From SIG435 sp045530725 (lineage in GTDB: Bacteria; Bacillota; Clostridia; UMGS1810): 43,343 nt of DNA. Positions 16,053-25,087 of the stretch are shown here, one piece after another (positions within the stretch are counted from its first letter, which is position 1; each line of letters starts with the position of its first letter). Position numbers and translations under genes: made by a program. The notes below the pieces were generated by a model. That model had not been told where the DNA came from. It made no database searches and was given only the letters and a program-made list of their open reading frames with translations. The DNA lies in assembly GCA_045530725.1 (NCBI GenBank), contig JAZSCT010000018.1, positions 1-43,343 on the forward strand, in the 5' to 3' direction.

Positions 16053-17129
16053 ATGTTAAAAGTATTTCATATGGCAGATTTGCATCTGGGGACAGAGTTT
16101 TCTTATCTCGATAAAACAAAATCCAAGATAAGAAAAAATGAAGTAAGATTGTCTTTTTTGGCTCAGATAGATAATGCTTATTCCAAGGGTGCCAGAGTAT
16201 TCCTTATATCCGGAGATATTTTTGATTCTTATACTTTTTCTGAGGATGATTTCAATGTTTTGAAAGATGTATTCAATAAATATTCAGAGTGCAATTTCTT
16301 TCTTTGCTTCGGAAACCATGATTATCTTGATGAGAAAAGATACGCTTTTTTCATTGATAATATGGGGGACAATGTATATGTATTCGGAAAAGATATTGGA
16401 ATGTATGAATTCGACGAATACAGAGTATATGGGGTATCCTTTTTTGATGAATTTCAAAAGGAGTCTCAACTTGAAAACTTTGTTGCAATTTCTGATGAAA
16501 AACTAAGTATTATGGTTATTCATGGGGATCTTACAAAAGTCACAAGGTACAATCCGATTCTTACCTCTGTGATAGAAGAGTCACGTCTTGACTACATTGC
16601 TCTTGGTCACGTGCATATGTATTCAGGTATGAATAAAGCAGGAAATACATATTATTGTTATCCCGGTACCCATGAAGGCAAAGGATTTGATGAACTTGAC
16701 GAAAAGGGCGGAGTTTATCTTGAAATGGAAAAAGGTAGATTGAATTATGAATTTTTGCCCGGCAGTATCAGAAAGCACACTGAACTTCACATTGATGCTT
16801 CTGATATATCCCTTTCGTCTGCTCTTATTAATAAGATCATATCAGAAATCACCGATTCCAAGGACTTGTACAAGGTAATAATTCAGGGGGAAGTCTCAGA
16901 AGATCTTATTATAGACACAGATACAATAGGCGGAACTCTCGGAGAGTACGCATTCTTTGTAAAAGTATATGATGAAACTGAACTTAAGATAAATCCTGAT
17001 GATTATATTGAAGAAAATACTCTTCTCGGCGGATTTGTGCGTGAAGTAAAAGAAAAACTTAAAACCGAACCGTCGGAATGCAAGCATTGGAACAAAGTTT
17101 TGAAAAAAGGCTTTCATCTTCTTAAGTAG
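16053..17129 (+). CDS. SbcD/Mre11-like metallophosphoesterase (YhaO-like DNA exonuclease)
   Basis: Probably a nuclease subunit for DNA-end processing, working with the ATPase encoded next. The calcineurin-like phosphoesterase motifs appear in order: DLHLG (residues 9-13), GDIFD (about 53), GNHD (about 89), VIHGD (about 155) and GHVHM (about 184). The C-terminal third lacks catalytic motifs, as expected for the capping region. The gene ends 12 bases before the ATPase. This SbcD-like/SbcC-like pairing corresponds to B. subtilis yhaO-yhaN rather than to canonical sbcDC, judged by the small partner size. Confidence 0.88.
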   Translation: MLKVFHMADLHLGTEFSYLDKTKSKIRKNEVRLSFLAQIDNAYSKGARVFLISGDIFDSYTFSEDDFNVLKDVFNKYSECNFFLCFGNHDYLDEKRYAFFIDNMGDNVYVFGKDIGMYEFDEYRVYGVSFFDEFQKESQLENFVAISDEKLSIMVIHGDLTKVTRYNPILTSVIEESRLDYIALGHVHMYSGMNKAGNTYYCYPGTHEGKGFDELDEKGGVYLEMEKGRLNYEFLPGSIRKHTELHIDASDISLSSALINKIISEITDSKDLYKVIIQGEVSEDLIIDTDTIGGTLGEYAFFVKVYDETELKINPDDYIEENTLLGGFVREVKEKLKTEPSECKHWNKVLKKGFHLLK

Positions 17130-17141
17130 GCAGGTGATACG

Positions 17142-18917
17142 ATGATTATAAAAGAGATAAGAATAAAAAGTTTTGGGAAAATAAAAGACAAAACCATCAG
17201 GCTTAGTGATGGTTTTAATGTGATATTTGGAAACAATGAATCAGGAAAGACCACCATAATCACATTCATACGTTTTATGCTTTATGGCGGTCAGGGCAGA
17301 ATAAATCCTGTGAAAGATTATTTCCCTCTTGACTTGTCGGAACCATCAGGTGAAATGGTTATTTCTCAGGATGATAAGGAATACCTTATTGTAAGAAAAG
17401 GTGTAAAAAAGAAAGGCTCTTATGCCATTGTGACAAATCTTAATAACGGCGAAGTGATTACGGGTGAAAAAGCGGAAGAATTTATCCTTGATACAGCAGG
17501 TATAAGTGAAGAGATGTTTTCTTCTACTTTGTATATAAAGGATATTTCGGACAGCACATTCCTTGCAAAAAGTGAAATACTCAAACGTCTTGAAAATCTG
17601 TCATCTTCAGGCGATGAACTTGTAAATTATGAAGAGATAATAAACTCTCTCAATGAGGAGAAATTATCTCTTACAAGTCCCAAAAGAAAAGATGCCATTA
17701 TTCCCGGTCTTATGACTAAGATTCAGGAATATGAAAAAGAAATCTCTGTATTGGAAGAAAGGATTCATTCAAAGGATGAACTTAAAATCAGACTTGATAA
17801 AGCAATCAGGGAAGAAAAAGAACTTACCAAATCTGTGGAAAACGCTAAAGACGAGTCGGATGCAATATTGTATAAACTCAATCAGTCGCTGGTGGATTTA
17901 AACAATAAGATTTCAGAAACAGAAAAATCAATTCCAAAGGAATTCCTTGTATTTGATGAGGCAGAAGGAGAGATACTGAAAAATAGTGAAAAAATCATTA
18001 AGAATAAATGGGAGTATTTTATATATGGAGTAATATTTGTTATAACTCTGATATCTTTTATGGTTTCGTTTCTTCCATATGTGATTCTTTCTTTCGGGCT
18101 TTTATTGTGTATAGGAAACTTTGTATATTTTTCATCTCTAAAGAAGAAACTTTCTTTAGCATTTGCCCGTTATAATGCAAAGGATTATGATGATGTTATG
18201 GAAAAAGTCTTGTTTTTTAGAGAGAAAAACAATGAACTTTCTCTTCTTAAGAAAAGACGTGATGATATAACAAAAGATATATCCGAACTAAGCAATATCA
18301 AAGAGAATAATAAAAATATTTTGGCGGACAATATGAAGAGAACAGTAGATGCTGTAACAAGGAAAAACCGCATACAGACTGAACTTGAGGCAATTACTCT
18401 TATTGAAAAGAAACTTAAGGATAAAGAAAAGGAATACAAAGAAATAAAAGAAAGTCTTGAAAAATATTCAGAATATGTTAAAATAATAGATGATACAAAA
18501 GAAATGATAGGGAATGCATACGAAAAATTAAAAAAAGATTTTTCTCCCGTTGTGTCAGAGATTGCAGGAAAGGTCTTTTCTTTTGTGACACAGAATGCCG
18601 ATGAAAAGATTGTAGTATCAGATGAACTTAATCTTTCTTTAAGACGAAATGAGGGATTTTATTCTGTCGCAAACTTAAGCAGATCAACACTTGATCTCAT
18701 ATATTTTTCTTTCAGAATGGCAGTTATCGAAACAGTTGTCGATAATTTAAGTACATTAATTTTTGATGAGGCGTTTATAAGATATGACAAAAACAGACTC
18801 AAAAGAGTTTTTAATTATCTTGATTCATCATCTCATCAGATAATTTTTACCACATTTTCTGAGTATGAATTAAGTATTATTTCAGATAAATGTGAGTTTA
18901 ATCTAATTAATTTATAA
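17142..18917 (+). CDS. SbcC/Rad50-like ATPase with central membrane segments (YhaN-like)
   Basis: ABC-type ATPase partner of the upstream exonuclease. Walker A GNNESGKT is at residues 30-37. A coiled coil (about 185-265) leads to two closely spaced hydrophobic segments (about 287-325: YFIYGVIFVITLISFMV and YVILSFGLLLCIGNFVYF), then a returning coiled coil (about 330-460). The C-terminal half-site has the signature-like NLSRSTLDLIY (about 522) and Walker B STLIFDEAF (about 550). The membrane hairpin at the tip of the coil, where Rad50 has a zinc hook, is a feature of the YhaN-like group and suggests action at the membrane. At 591 residues it is much shorter than true SbcC. Confidence 0.85.
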   Translation: MIIKEIRIKSFGKIKDKTIRLSDGFNVIFGNNESGKTTIITFIRFMLYGGQGRINPVKDYFPLDLSEPSGEMVISQDDKEYLIVRKGVKKKGSYAIVTNLNNGEVITGEKAEEFILDTAGISEEMFSSTLYIKDISDSTFLAKSEILKRLENLSSSGDELVNYEEIINSLNEEKLSLTSPKRKDAIIPGLMTKIQEYEKEISVLEERIHSKDELKIRLDKAIREEKELTKSVENAKDESDAILYKLNQSLVDLNNKISETEKSIPKEFLVFDEAEGEILKNSEKIIKNKWEYFIYGVIFVITLISFMVSFLPYVILSFGLLLCIGNFVYFSSLKKKLSLAFARYNAKDYDDVMEKVLFFREKNNELSLLKKRRDDITKDISELSNIKENNKNILADNMKRTVDAVTRKNRIQTELEAITLIEKKLKDKEKEYKEIKESLEKYSEYVKIIDDTKEMIGNAYEKLKKDFSPVVSEIAGKVFSFVTQNADEKIVVSDELNLSLRRNEGFYSVANLSRSTLDLIYFSFRMAVIETVVDNLSTLIFDEAFIRYDKNRLKRVFNYLDSSSHQIIFTTFSEYELSIISDKCEFNLINL

Positions 18918-18934
18918 ATCAGGAGGTGCAAATT

Positions 18935-19300
18935 ATGGCTTATACAACAGTTGAACTGAAAAACGGAAACGTAATAATCGAACTTGATGCTATTGCCAAT
19001 ATTGCAGGTATTACAGCAATGAGTTGTTACGGTGTGGTAGGTATGGCTTATAAGTCCAAAACTGATGAATTTGCTTCACTTTTAAGAAGAGATAAACTTT
19101 CGAAAGGCATACATGTTGAGTATAAGGAAGATAAACTCAACATTGATCTTCATATCATTGTTGACTATGGTGTGAATATAAATGCCATTTGCGATAGTAT
19201 CAAAAACAGAGTTACTTATCAGGTAAATCTTATTACCGGTATAGAGGTAAACAACGTTGATATTTATGTTGATGGATTCAGATTGCAGGATATCGAATAA
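18935..19300 (+). CDS. Asp23/Gls24 family protein (YloU-like)
   Basis: 121-residue Asp23-family protein, recognised by the central IA.IAGITAMSCYGVVGMA segment and the closing 'VNNVDIYVDG' strand. Members are small envelope- or alkaline-stress-associated proteins. The YloU form is almost always paired with the DAK2-domain kinase gene, as here. AGGAGG at 18921-18926 stands 8 bases before ATG 18935; the GTG at 18926 is inside that site and is not the start. Confidence 0.92.
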   Translation: MAYTTVELKNGNVIIELDAIANIAGITAMSCYGVVGMAYKSKTDEFASLLRRDKLSKGIHVEYKEDKLNIDLHIIVDYGVNINAICDSIKNRVTYQVNLITGIEVNNVDIYVDGFRLQDIE

Positions 19301-19312
19301 AGAGGTGCGCCA

Positions 19313-20926
19313 ATGATTAAAGAAATTAATGGTTGTTTATTTGCCGATATGGTTATATCAGGTGCCAACAACCTTTGTAATTATAAAAAACTTGTAGATG
19401 ATCTGAATGTATTTCCTGTTCCTGACGGAGATACAGGTACGAATATGTCTATGACTATATCAAGTTGTGTCCCTGAACTTCAGGCGAACAGAGAAAAAAA
19501 CGTATCAGAAGTGGCAAAGGTTCTTGCATATTCCACATTGCGCGGTGCAAGAGGGAACTCGGGTGTTATTCTTTCTCAGCTTATGAGAGGCATATCAAAG
19601 ACTTTTTCTGATAATGAAGTTGCTACTCTCGGGGATTTTTCTGCTGCTTTCAAAAAAGCAACAGAAACTGCATACAGAGCAGTTATGAAACCTACTGAGG
19701 GTACAATTCTAACCGTTGCCAGAGAAACAAGCGAATGTCTTGATGCTATTAAGAATGATTATGAAGATATACTCGAAGCCTTTGAAGTGGTGGTAAAGAA
19801 AGCAAATGAGTCTCTTGACAATACTCCAAATCTTCTTCCTCAACTTAAACAGGCGGGAGTTGTGGACTCAGGTGGTAAAGGGCTTGTTCTCATCCTTGAA
19901 GGTGCATTGAGTTTCCTTAAAACAGGCGAAATTATTCCTCTGTCTGAGGCAATTGATGTACCGAAGTCATCTTATGAAAAAGCCGATATAGAAGTAGATA
20001 TCAAGTTCTGCTATTGCACAGAGTTTATCATTGAAAAATCTGACAAAAAGTCTGATGTGTTCAAGTTCAAGACTACTATAGAGCATTTCGGGGACAGTAT
20101 GGTTGTGATTGATGATGAGGAAATCATCAAAGTTCATATTCATACCAATACTCCCGACAAGGTTCTTTGTGAAGCGTTGAAACTTGGTTCCCTTATAAAT
20201 ATCAAGATAGAAAATATGAAATATCAGCATAACGAAATCATCTCAAACAAAGAAAGTGCACCTATGAAAAAATATGGTTTTGTTGCTGTAAGTGTAGGGG
20301 ACGGATTCAGAGATAAATTCGCAGAATACGGCATCGACAATATAATCCAGGGCGGACAGACAATGAATCCAAGCACAGATGACATTCTTCTTGCAGTAGA
20401 TAAGATAAATGCAGAAAATATCATTGTGTTTCCCAATAACAAAAATATCATCCTCTCTGCAAATCAGGTGAAAGATTTATCTGAAAAGAACGTAATTGTT
20501 ATGGAGACACGTTCTATCCCTGAAGCATTTGCTGCAATGATGGTGTTCGATGAAGAACTTGATGTGGAAGAAAACCTTTCTTCAATGAATGAAATGATTG
20601 ATGCCATGTCTGTATGTTCCGTTACAAAAGCCGTAAGAGATACAGTTGTTGACGGTCTTGAGATCAAACTTGACAATGATATGGGTATAATCGACGGAAA
20701 GATCAGGGTTGTATCTGACAAAGGATGCGAAGATGCACTTTGTGAGTCACTTAAACTTATGGTAAATGATGAAAGCGGCGTTGTGACAGTTTATGCAGGG
20801 GAAGAAGTTGAAGAAAGTACCATTCAGGAACTTTCGGATTCTCTGGAAGAAATGTTTCCTGAGTGTGATGTGATTGTTACATCGGGTGGTCAGCCTGTGT
20901 ATTCATTTGTAGCAAGTGTTGAATAA
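19313..20926 (+). CDS. fakA: Fatty acid kinase, ATP-binding DAK2-domain subunit (FakA/YloV)
   Basis: Phosphorylates fatty acids held by FakB (DegV-type) proteins, feeding exogenous or recycled acyl chains to phospholipid synthesis. The N-terminal DAK2 domain has the kinase motif VFPVPDGDTGTNM (about 36-48) and RGARGNSGVILSQ (about 80-92). A middle domain and a DegV-like C-terminal domain complete the usual ~540 residues. It is cotranscribed with the Asp23-family gene (12-base gap) and with recG. No FakB is visible in the window. Confidence 0.93.
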   Translation: MIKEINGCLFADMVISGANNLCNYKKLVDDLNVFPVPDGDTGTNMSMTISSCVPELQANREKNVSEVAKVLAYSTLRGARGNSGVILSQLMRGISKTFSDNEVATLGDFSAAFKKATETAYRAVMKPTEGTILTVARETSECLDAIKNDYEDILEAFEVVVKKANESLDNTPNLLPQLKQAGVVDSGGKGLVLILEGALSFLKTGEIIPLSEAIDVPKSSYEKADIEVDIKFCYCTEFIIEKSDKKSDVFKFKTTIEHFGDSMVVIDDEEIIKVHIHTNTPDKVLCEALKLGSLINIKIENMKYQHNEIISNKESAPMKKYGFVAVSVGDGFRDKFAEYGIDNIIQGGQTMNPSTDDILLAVDKINAENIIVFPNNKNIILSANQVKDLSEKNVIVMETRSIPEAFAAMMVFDEELDVEENLSSMNEMIDAMSVCSVTKAVRDTVVDGLEIKLDNDMGIIDGKIRVVSDKGCEDALCESLKLMVNDESGVVTVYAGEEVEESTIQELSDSLEEMFPECDVIVTSGGQPVYSFVASVE

Positions 20927-20941
20927 AAGGTGGAGGTTTTT

Positions 20942-23017
20942 GTGGAAAATTTTTCAAAAAATTACCGCGATACTCTTAATACAGATATTCGTTTTATAAA
21001 AGGCGTTGGTGAGAAAAGAGCCAACGCTTTTAATAAAATGTCTGTTTATAATCTGTGGGATCTTATATATTTTTTCCCACGTACATATGAAGACAGAAGA
21101 GAAGTTAAGTGTATTTCTGACCTTAATGCAGGTGAAGTATGCTGTATTAAGGCTTTGTGCACTTCTACTCTTACACAAAAAAGAATTAAGAAAAATATAT
21201 CCTTGTGTGGTTTCAGAGCATCTGACCGTACAGGGGTTATTTTTGTTAAATGGTTTACAAATCCCAATGTAAAAATCAATATTCAAAAAGGCGAAGAATT
21301 TGTAATATACGGAAGATGTACCAAAGGGTATTCGGGTGATGAATTTGAGATGCTTGTGATGGAAAGAGCAGACAGTATCGCAAGTACACTTAAGATTGTA
21401 CCTTTGTATCATCTGAATAAAGGTCTTACACAGAATGTGGTAAGAAATGCAATAGGTAATGCCTTTCTTAAGTTGGAAAGCCTTGTAGATGTTTTTCCTG
21501 ACAAAATACTTAAAAAGTATTCACTTATGGGTATCAATGAAGCAGTAGGTATGATGCATAACCCAAAGGATTTTGACATTCTTGGCAGAGCAAGACACAG
21601 ACTGAGTTTTGAAGAACTTTTTATGCTTCAGTTGTCACTTCTTCTGATGAGGAACAACCGCGAAAAGGACAGAAATCAACCAATCAAAGACATTTTCGTT
21701 GCAGATGAATTCATAGATTCACTTCCTTTTGAACTTACAAAAGGGCAAAAAAATGCCCTTGACAACATTCTCGATGATCTTTCATCAGATAAATCCATGA
21801 ACAGACTTCTCCAGGGAGACGTGGGATGCGGCAAGACTGTTGTTGCTGCAGCAAGTATGTATGTTGTGGCGAAAAATGGCTATCAATGTGCAATGATGGC
21901 GCCTACAGAAATACTTGCAAATCAGCATTATGAGACCCTTAAAAAGTTTTTTGGTGACAGAGTCCGTATTGCACTTCTTACAGGCTCTACAAAGAAGAAA
22001 AAAGCGTTGTACAAAGAAATAGAAAATGGTGAATATGATGTTGTAATCGGAACTCACGCTGTGATTCAGAAAAATGTGAAATTCAAAAATCTCCTACTTG
22101 CCATCACCGATGAACAACACCGTTTCGGTGTAAATCAGAGGGCAAGACTTTTTGAAAAATCAGAAGGGAACTTTGCCAATGTTCTTGTTATGAGCGCAAC
22201 GCCGATTCCCCGTACATTGGCTCTTATCCTTTATGGCGATCTTGATATATCAATAATTGATACCAAGCCACAGGGCAGGCAGGAAATAGAAACTATATTT
22301 GTGAATTCCTCATACAAAAAGAGAGCATATGAGTTTGTAAGAAAGGAACTTACAGAGGGAAGACAGGCATATGTGGTATGCCCATTGGTCTCTGACAGCG
22401 AAAGTATGAATGCTTCATCAAGTGAAGGTATGTTTGATATACTTTCGAAAAAGGTATTCCCTGAATTTAACCTAGGATTGATACACGGCAAAATGTCCAA
22501 TGAAGAAAAGGACACTGTAATGGAAAAATTCAGATCGGGTGATATCAATCTTCTTGTATCAACAACTGTTATAGAGGTTGGGGTTGATGTTCCCAATTCT
22601 ACAGTTATGGTTATAGAAAATGCAGAAAGATTCGGCTTAAGTCAACTTCACCAGTTAAGAGGCAGAGTAGGCAGAGGGGACAAAAAGTCATACTGTATTC
22701 TTATTAGCGATTCCGAAACAAAAGAAAATGCAGAGAGAATGACAATTATGACAAAGAGCAATGACGGCATGGAAATTGCCTCAAAAGACCTTGAACTGAG
22801 AGGTTCGGGGGAATTCTTCGGAACACGTCAGCACGGACTTCCTGAACTCAAAATTGCAAATCTTTTTACAGATGTGGATTTGCTTCAGAGTTGCAGAGAA
22901 CTTTGTGAAGAAATCATAAAAGATGATCCTCTCCTTATAAAAGAGGAAAACAGCCTTATAAGGCAACGTATAATGTCTATATATGAGAAGGCGGACAGAG
23001 AAGGTATATTAAACTGA
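20942..23017 (+). CDS. recG: ATP-dependent DNA helicase RecG
   Basis: Branch-migrating helicase for stalled replication forks and recombination intermediates. The wedge/OB domain (about 20-160) precedes the helicase core: Walker A GDVGCGKT (near 290), the DEQH box in ITDEQHRFGVNQR (near 390), SATPIPRTLAL, and the second lobe with QLRGRVGRG (near 575). The C-terminal 'GSGEFFGTRQHG' wedge-binding region is present. AGGTGGAGG (20928-20936) lies 5 bases before GTG 20942, which I prefer to the GTG at 20930 that is part of the binding site. Last gene of the operon; a terminator follows at once. Confidence 0.96.
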   Translation: MENFSKNYRDTLNTDIRFIKGVGEKRANAFNKMSVYNLWDLIYFFPRTYEDRREVKCISDLNAGEVCCIKALCTSTLTQKRIKKNISLCGFRASDRTGVIFVKWFTNPNVKINIQKGEEFVIYGRCTKGYSGDEFEMLVMERADSIASTLKIVPLYHLNKGLTQNVVRNAIGNAFLKLESLVDVFPDKILKKYSLMGINEAVGMMHNPKDFDILGRARHRLSFEELFMLQLSLLLMRNNREKDRNQPIKDIFVADEFIDSLPFELTKGQKNALDNILDDLSSDKSMNRLLQGDVGCGKTVVAAASMYVVAKNGYQCAMMAPTEILANQHYETLKKFFGDRVRIALLTGSTKKKKALYKEIENGEYDVVIGTHAVIQKNVKFKNLLLAITDEQHRFGVNQRARLFEKSEGNFANVLVMSATPIPRTLALILYGDLDISIIDTKPQGRQEIETIFVNSSYKKRAYEFVRKELTEGRQAYVVCPLVSDSESMNASSSEGMFDILSKKVFPEFNLGLIHGKMSNEEKDTVMEKFRSGDINLLVSTTVIEVGVDVPNSTVMVIENAERFGLSQLHQLRGRVGRGDKKSYCILISDSETKENAERMTIMTKSNDGMEIASKDLELRGSGEFFGTRQHGLPELKIANLFTDVDLLQSCRELCEEIIKDDPLLIKEENSLIRQRIMSIYEKADREGILN

Positions 23018-23048
23018 AAAAAAGTGGCATTAAGGTGCCACTTTTTTT
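23018..23048. terminator. Terminator after recG, shared with the leftward phage regulators
   Basis: A 12-bp stem (23018-23029 with 23036-23047) has a 6-base loop, with an A-run on the left and a T-run on the right, so it can act in both directions. Confidence 0.92.
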
Positions 23049-23298
23049 AAATTTCCGATGCTTCTTTTTCACATATTTCCACAGGCATATCCAAATAGAA
23101 GTGATTCTTTCGGATATGATTTAATTCGTGTTTAAGAATTTTTCTCTGTTCTTCCAGAGAATATTTAGCATTGATGTATATATTATAGAAATCATAATCA
23201 CAAAGTTTTGTAAATCCTTTTATAACAGCAGGCATATCGATTATATTCACACAAATGTTGTCAGATAAATTATACATATTTTTCTCCAGTCTATTCAT
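23047..23298 (-). CDS. ImmA/IrrE-like metallopeptidase (short)
   Basis: 83-residue protein with the zinc-protease helix LKHELNHIRKNHF (HExxH-type HELNH, about residues 56-60) and a downstream acidic cluster (EKEASE) that could give the third ligand. ImmA-type proteases cleave phage or ICE repressors after a signal. Here the gene overlaps the XRE repressor gene by 8 bases, so the pair is a likely repressor/anti-repressor module. It is shorter than most ImmA proteins, a form common beside clostridial prophage repressors. Its end sits inside the shared terminator. Confidence 0.82.
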   Translation of the reverse strand: MNRLEKNMYNLSDNICVNIIDMPAVIKGFTKLCDYDFYNIYINAKYSLEEQRKILKHELNHIRKNHFYLDMPVEICEKEASEI

Positions 23299-23638
23299 TT
23301 TCCATCATTTTTAAAAATTTTATTGCCATATTCAACTGATCTTTATTTACCTTGGATGCCAATTCAAAAAGAGCCCTCATATCACGGTCTGAACGGATTT
23401 TTTCAAGATAATCATACATATCATAAGAATCAGTCTCGTTTTTTCTTATATGTCCAAGAAGATAATCTGTAGATACATCAAAATACGTTGCTATTTTTTT
23501 AAGAAGTCCGTCATTTGGGCTTCTTTTTCCTTTTTCGTACATACTTATTGTACTTGGAGCAACTTTAAGTTCCTTTGCCAGTTCCTTCTGTGAAAGATTG
23601 TATTTTTTCCTTAATTCTTTCAATGCTTTGCTAAACAC
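23291..23638 (-). CDS. XRE-family helix-turn-helix repressor
   Basis: An N-terminal XRE/Cro-C1 HTH (residues 1-60: SQKELAKELKVAPSTISMYEKG) is followed by a short helical domain probably used for dimerisation. It is the likely master repressor of the divergent phage operon, since the two face each other across a 395-bp control region. The start is GTG 23638, because AAAAGG ends 10 bases upstream; GTG 23647 would be only 1 base from it. The C-terminal part lacks the serine peptidase domain of LexA/CI-type repressors, consistent with release through the neighbouring ImmA-like protease. Confidence 0.9.
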   Translation of the reverse strand: MFSKALKELRKKYNLSQKELAKELKVAPSTISMYEKGKRSPNDGLLKKIATYFDVSTDYLLGHIRKNETDSYDMYDYLEKIRSDRDMRALFELASKVNKDQLNMAIKFLKMMENE

Positions 23639-23680
23639 TCCGATCACACCTTTTGTCGATTTATTTGTTTTTATGTTCTG

Positions 23681-23708
23681 ATTATAACACTCATTGTGAA
23701 TATGTCAA
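23681..23708 (-). promoter_or_regulatory. Promoter of the XRE-ImmA operon
   Basis: On the minus strand a perfect TTGACA (23708-23703) and a perfect TATAAT (23686-23681) are separated by 16 bases. The repressor pair is therefore expected to be well expressed. Confidence 0.85.
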
Positions 23709-23792
23709 ATTGTATATTTTTTAGTCGAATTGTACTGAAAAAGTGCTTTGTTAAGCCAAAAATATAAAATAAAAAATCAAAAAAATACAAGT

Positions 23793-23820
23793 TTGACAAA
23801 TGAAAAAACGATGATAGAAT
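23793..23820 (+). promoter_or_regulatory. Promoter of the rightward phage operon
   Basis: TTGACA (23793-23798) and TAGAAT (23815-23820) are separated by 16 bases. It is the only strong rightward promoter seen before the 20-gene block and so the likely target of the XRE repressor. Confidence 0.7.
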
Positions 23821-24033
23821 GAGCCCATACAAAAACACAAACCGTGAAGTTTTCGAAAATCTACACAATGTGTGATAAAACACCTTTCTTTTGAAAGTTT
23901 TTCTTACGTGTTTTGTCAAAATTCAAAATTTATTTAAATAAAATATCTATTGTACCAATTTTCGGACAAAAAGTTTTATAAAATATTGGTATAAAGCATT
24001 TGTATTTATTCAAAGGATAAAGGAGTGTTTATT
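23821..24033 (+). promoter_or_regulatory. Long structured leader and control region before the phage operon
   Basis: The stretch 23639-24033 has no gene. Between promoter and first gene it holds the palindrome ACACA-A-TGTGT (23863-23873); a nested hairpin with outer arms AAAACAC/GTGTTTT (23877-23883 with 23908-23914) and inner arms CTTTC/GAAAG (23884-23888 with 23893-23897); and TACCAAT/ATTGGTA arms (23953-23959 with 23985-23991) whose centres are 32 bp, about three helical turns, apart. These are candidate operators or antitermination signals. No known riboswitch was recognised. Confidence 0.5.
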
Positions 24034-24651
24034 ATGACAGGACTAAAAAATAACCTTTCTTTCTACGAACGAAAATTCGCAGATTCCATAATAAGTATGT
24101 ATCCTAGTTATACTGATAAAGCCATTGCCTTAAAGTTGGGTACATCTGCAAAGACCGTAAACAAAATTGCAAAAAAACTTTCCCTTAAAAGGCCAAGACA
24201 GACAGAAATGGCACCTGATGAATTTCAGAGAGATTATATCTTTAAAAATGCTCTTAAGATGTCATTTAAGAAAATGTCCGATGAACTGGGTGTGCCGAGG
24301 CATGTTGTTGCAAGATGGGTTAAGGAACTTTTCTCTGACTACAAATTAAGGAAACCTCACAAGACAACAGAGGAAATAATGGAGCATTATTATAATCTGT
24401 GTCTGTGGTATCTGAGAGGGTTTTCTCTGCGAAATATTGTGGTAAGTTATTCGGGAGTTGTATCTGAGGATGATATCAGGAAGGCAATCACTTTTGATAA
24501 CGGCAGAATACTTAAGAAATGTTATTTCAAAATAAAGTTTGCAGGAAATGATGTCTGTATAAATGATGATTCTCATCTTGGAAAAGTTCTTAAAGAAAGA
24601 GTCAGTCAATGGGATGAATATTTGTCTAAGTTTGAAGTGAAAGCAAGTTGA
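24034..24651 (+). CDS. Helix-turn-helix protein at head of phage packaging genes (TerS or regulator)
   Basis: 205 residues with two candidate HTH units: TDKAIALKLGTSAKTVNKIAKKL (given as positions about 26-48) and FKKMSDELGVPRHVVARWVKEL (about 83-104). The C-terminal half has no recognised motif. As the first gene after the promoter, it may be an activator of the operon or the DNA-recognition subunit of the terminase. AAAGGAG (24019-24025) lies 8 bases before ATG 24034; the GTG at 24025 is part of that site. I am confident it binds DNA, and not of which role it has. Confidence 0.7.
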   Translation: MTGLKNNLSFYERKFADSIISMYPSYTDKAIALKLGTSAKTVNKIAKKLSLKRPRQTEMAPDEFQRDYIFKNALKMSFKKMSDELGVPRHVVARWVKELFSDYKLRKPHKTTEEIMEHYYNLCLWYLRGFSLRNIVVSYSGVVSEDDIRKAITFDNGRILKKCYFKIKFAGNDVCINDDSHLGKVLKERVSQWDEYLSKFEVKAS

Positions 24652-24676
24652 ATTCATTGAAGGTGTATGTATCCTG

Positions 24677-25087
24677 ATGAAGAAAAACGAAAAAGAGATA
24701 AAGGATAAGACAAAGAAAAAACCGCAGAAAACGAATACAGAAACTGTAGGCAGTATGGCAGAAAAAATCCTTGATCACGCTCTTTGTCTTATCGACAAAA
24801 GGATATCTTTTGCTTCTGAGAATACAGAGGTCCTTGATGACCTTTCTGATTATATCAACTCTCTTGACAAGAAGGATATGTCAAAAAGTGAAAAGAACAG
24901 TCTTATACAGAAAATAAGTGATCTTAAGTTGTCAAAAATATCAGAAATCACATCTGTCATATCTATGTGTAAAGATAAACTTAATACAGATTGTGAAGAA
25001 AATGATGACAGAGAGATGATTTTTCTTATTGATTATGGTGACAAGATAAGTGAACTAAGCATAAAAGAGGATTTGAATGAAAATTAA
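24677..25087 (+). CDS. Terminase small subunit candidate
   Basis: 136 residues: a strongly basic N-terminus (KKNEKEIKDKTKKKPQK) and then charged amphipathic helices. No motif is decisive. It ends 11 bases inside the start of terL, the usual position for a small terminase subunit, and the size fits. The alternative is that the upstream HTH protein is TerS and this is an accessory protein. Confidence 0.5.
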   Translation: MKKNEKEIKDKTKKKPQKTNTETVGSMAEKILDHALCLIDKRISFASENTEVLDDLSDYINSLDKKDMSKSEKNSLIQKISDLKLSKISEITSVISMCKDKLNTDCEENDDREMIFLIDYGDKISELSIKEDLNEN

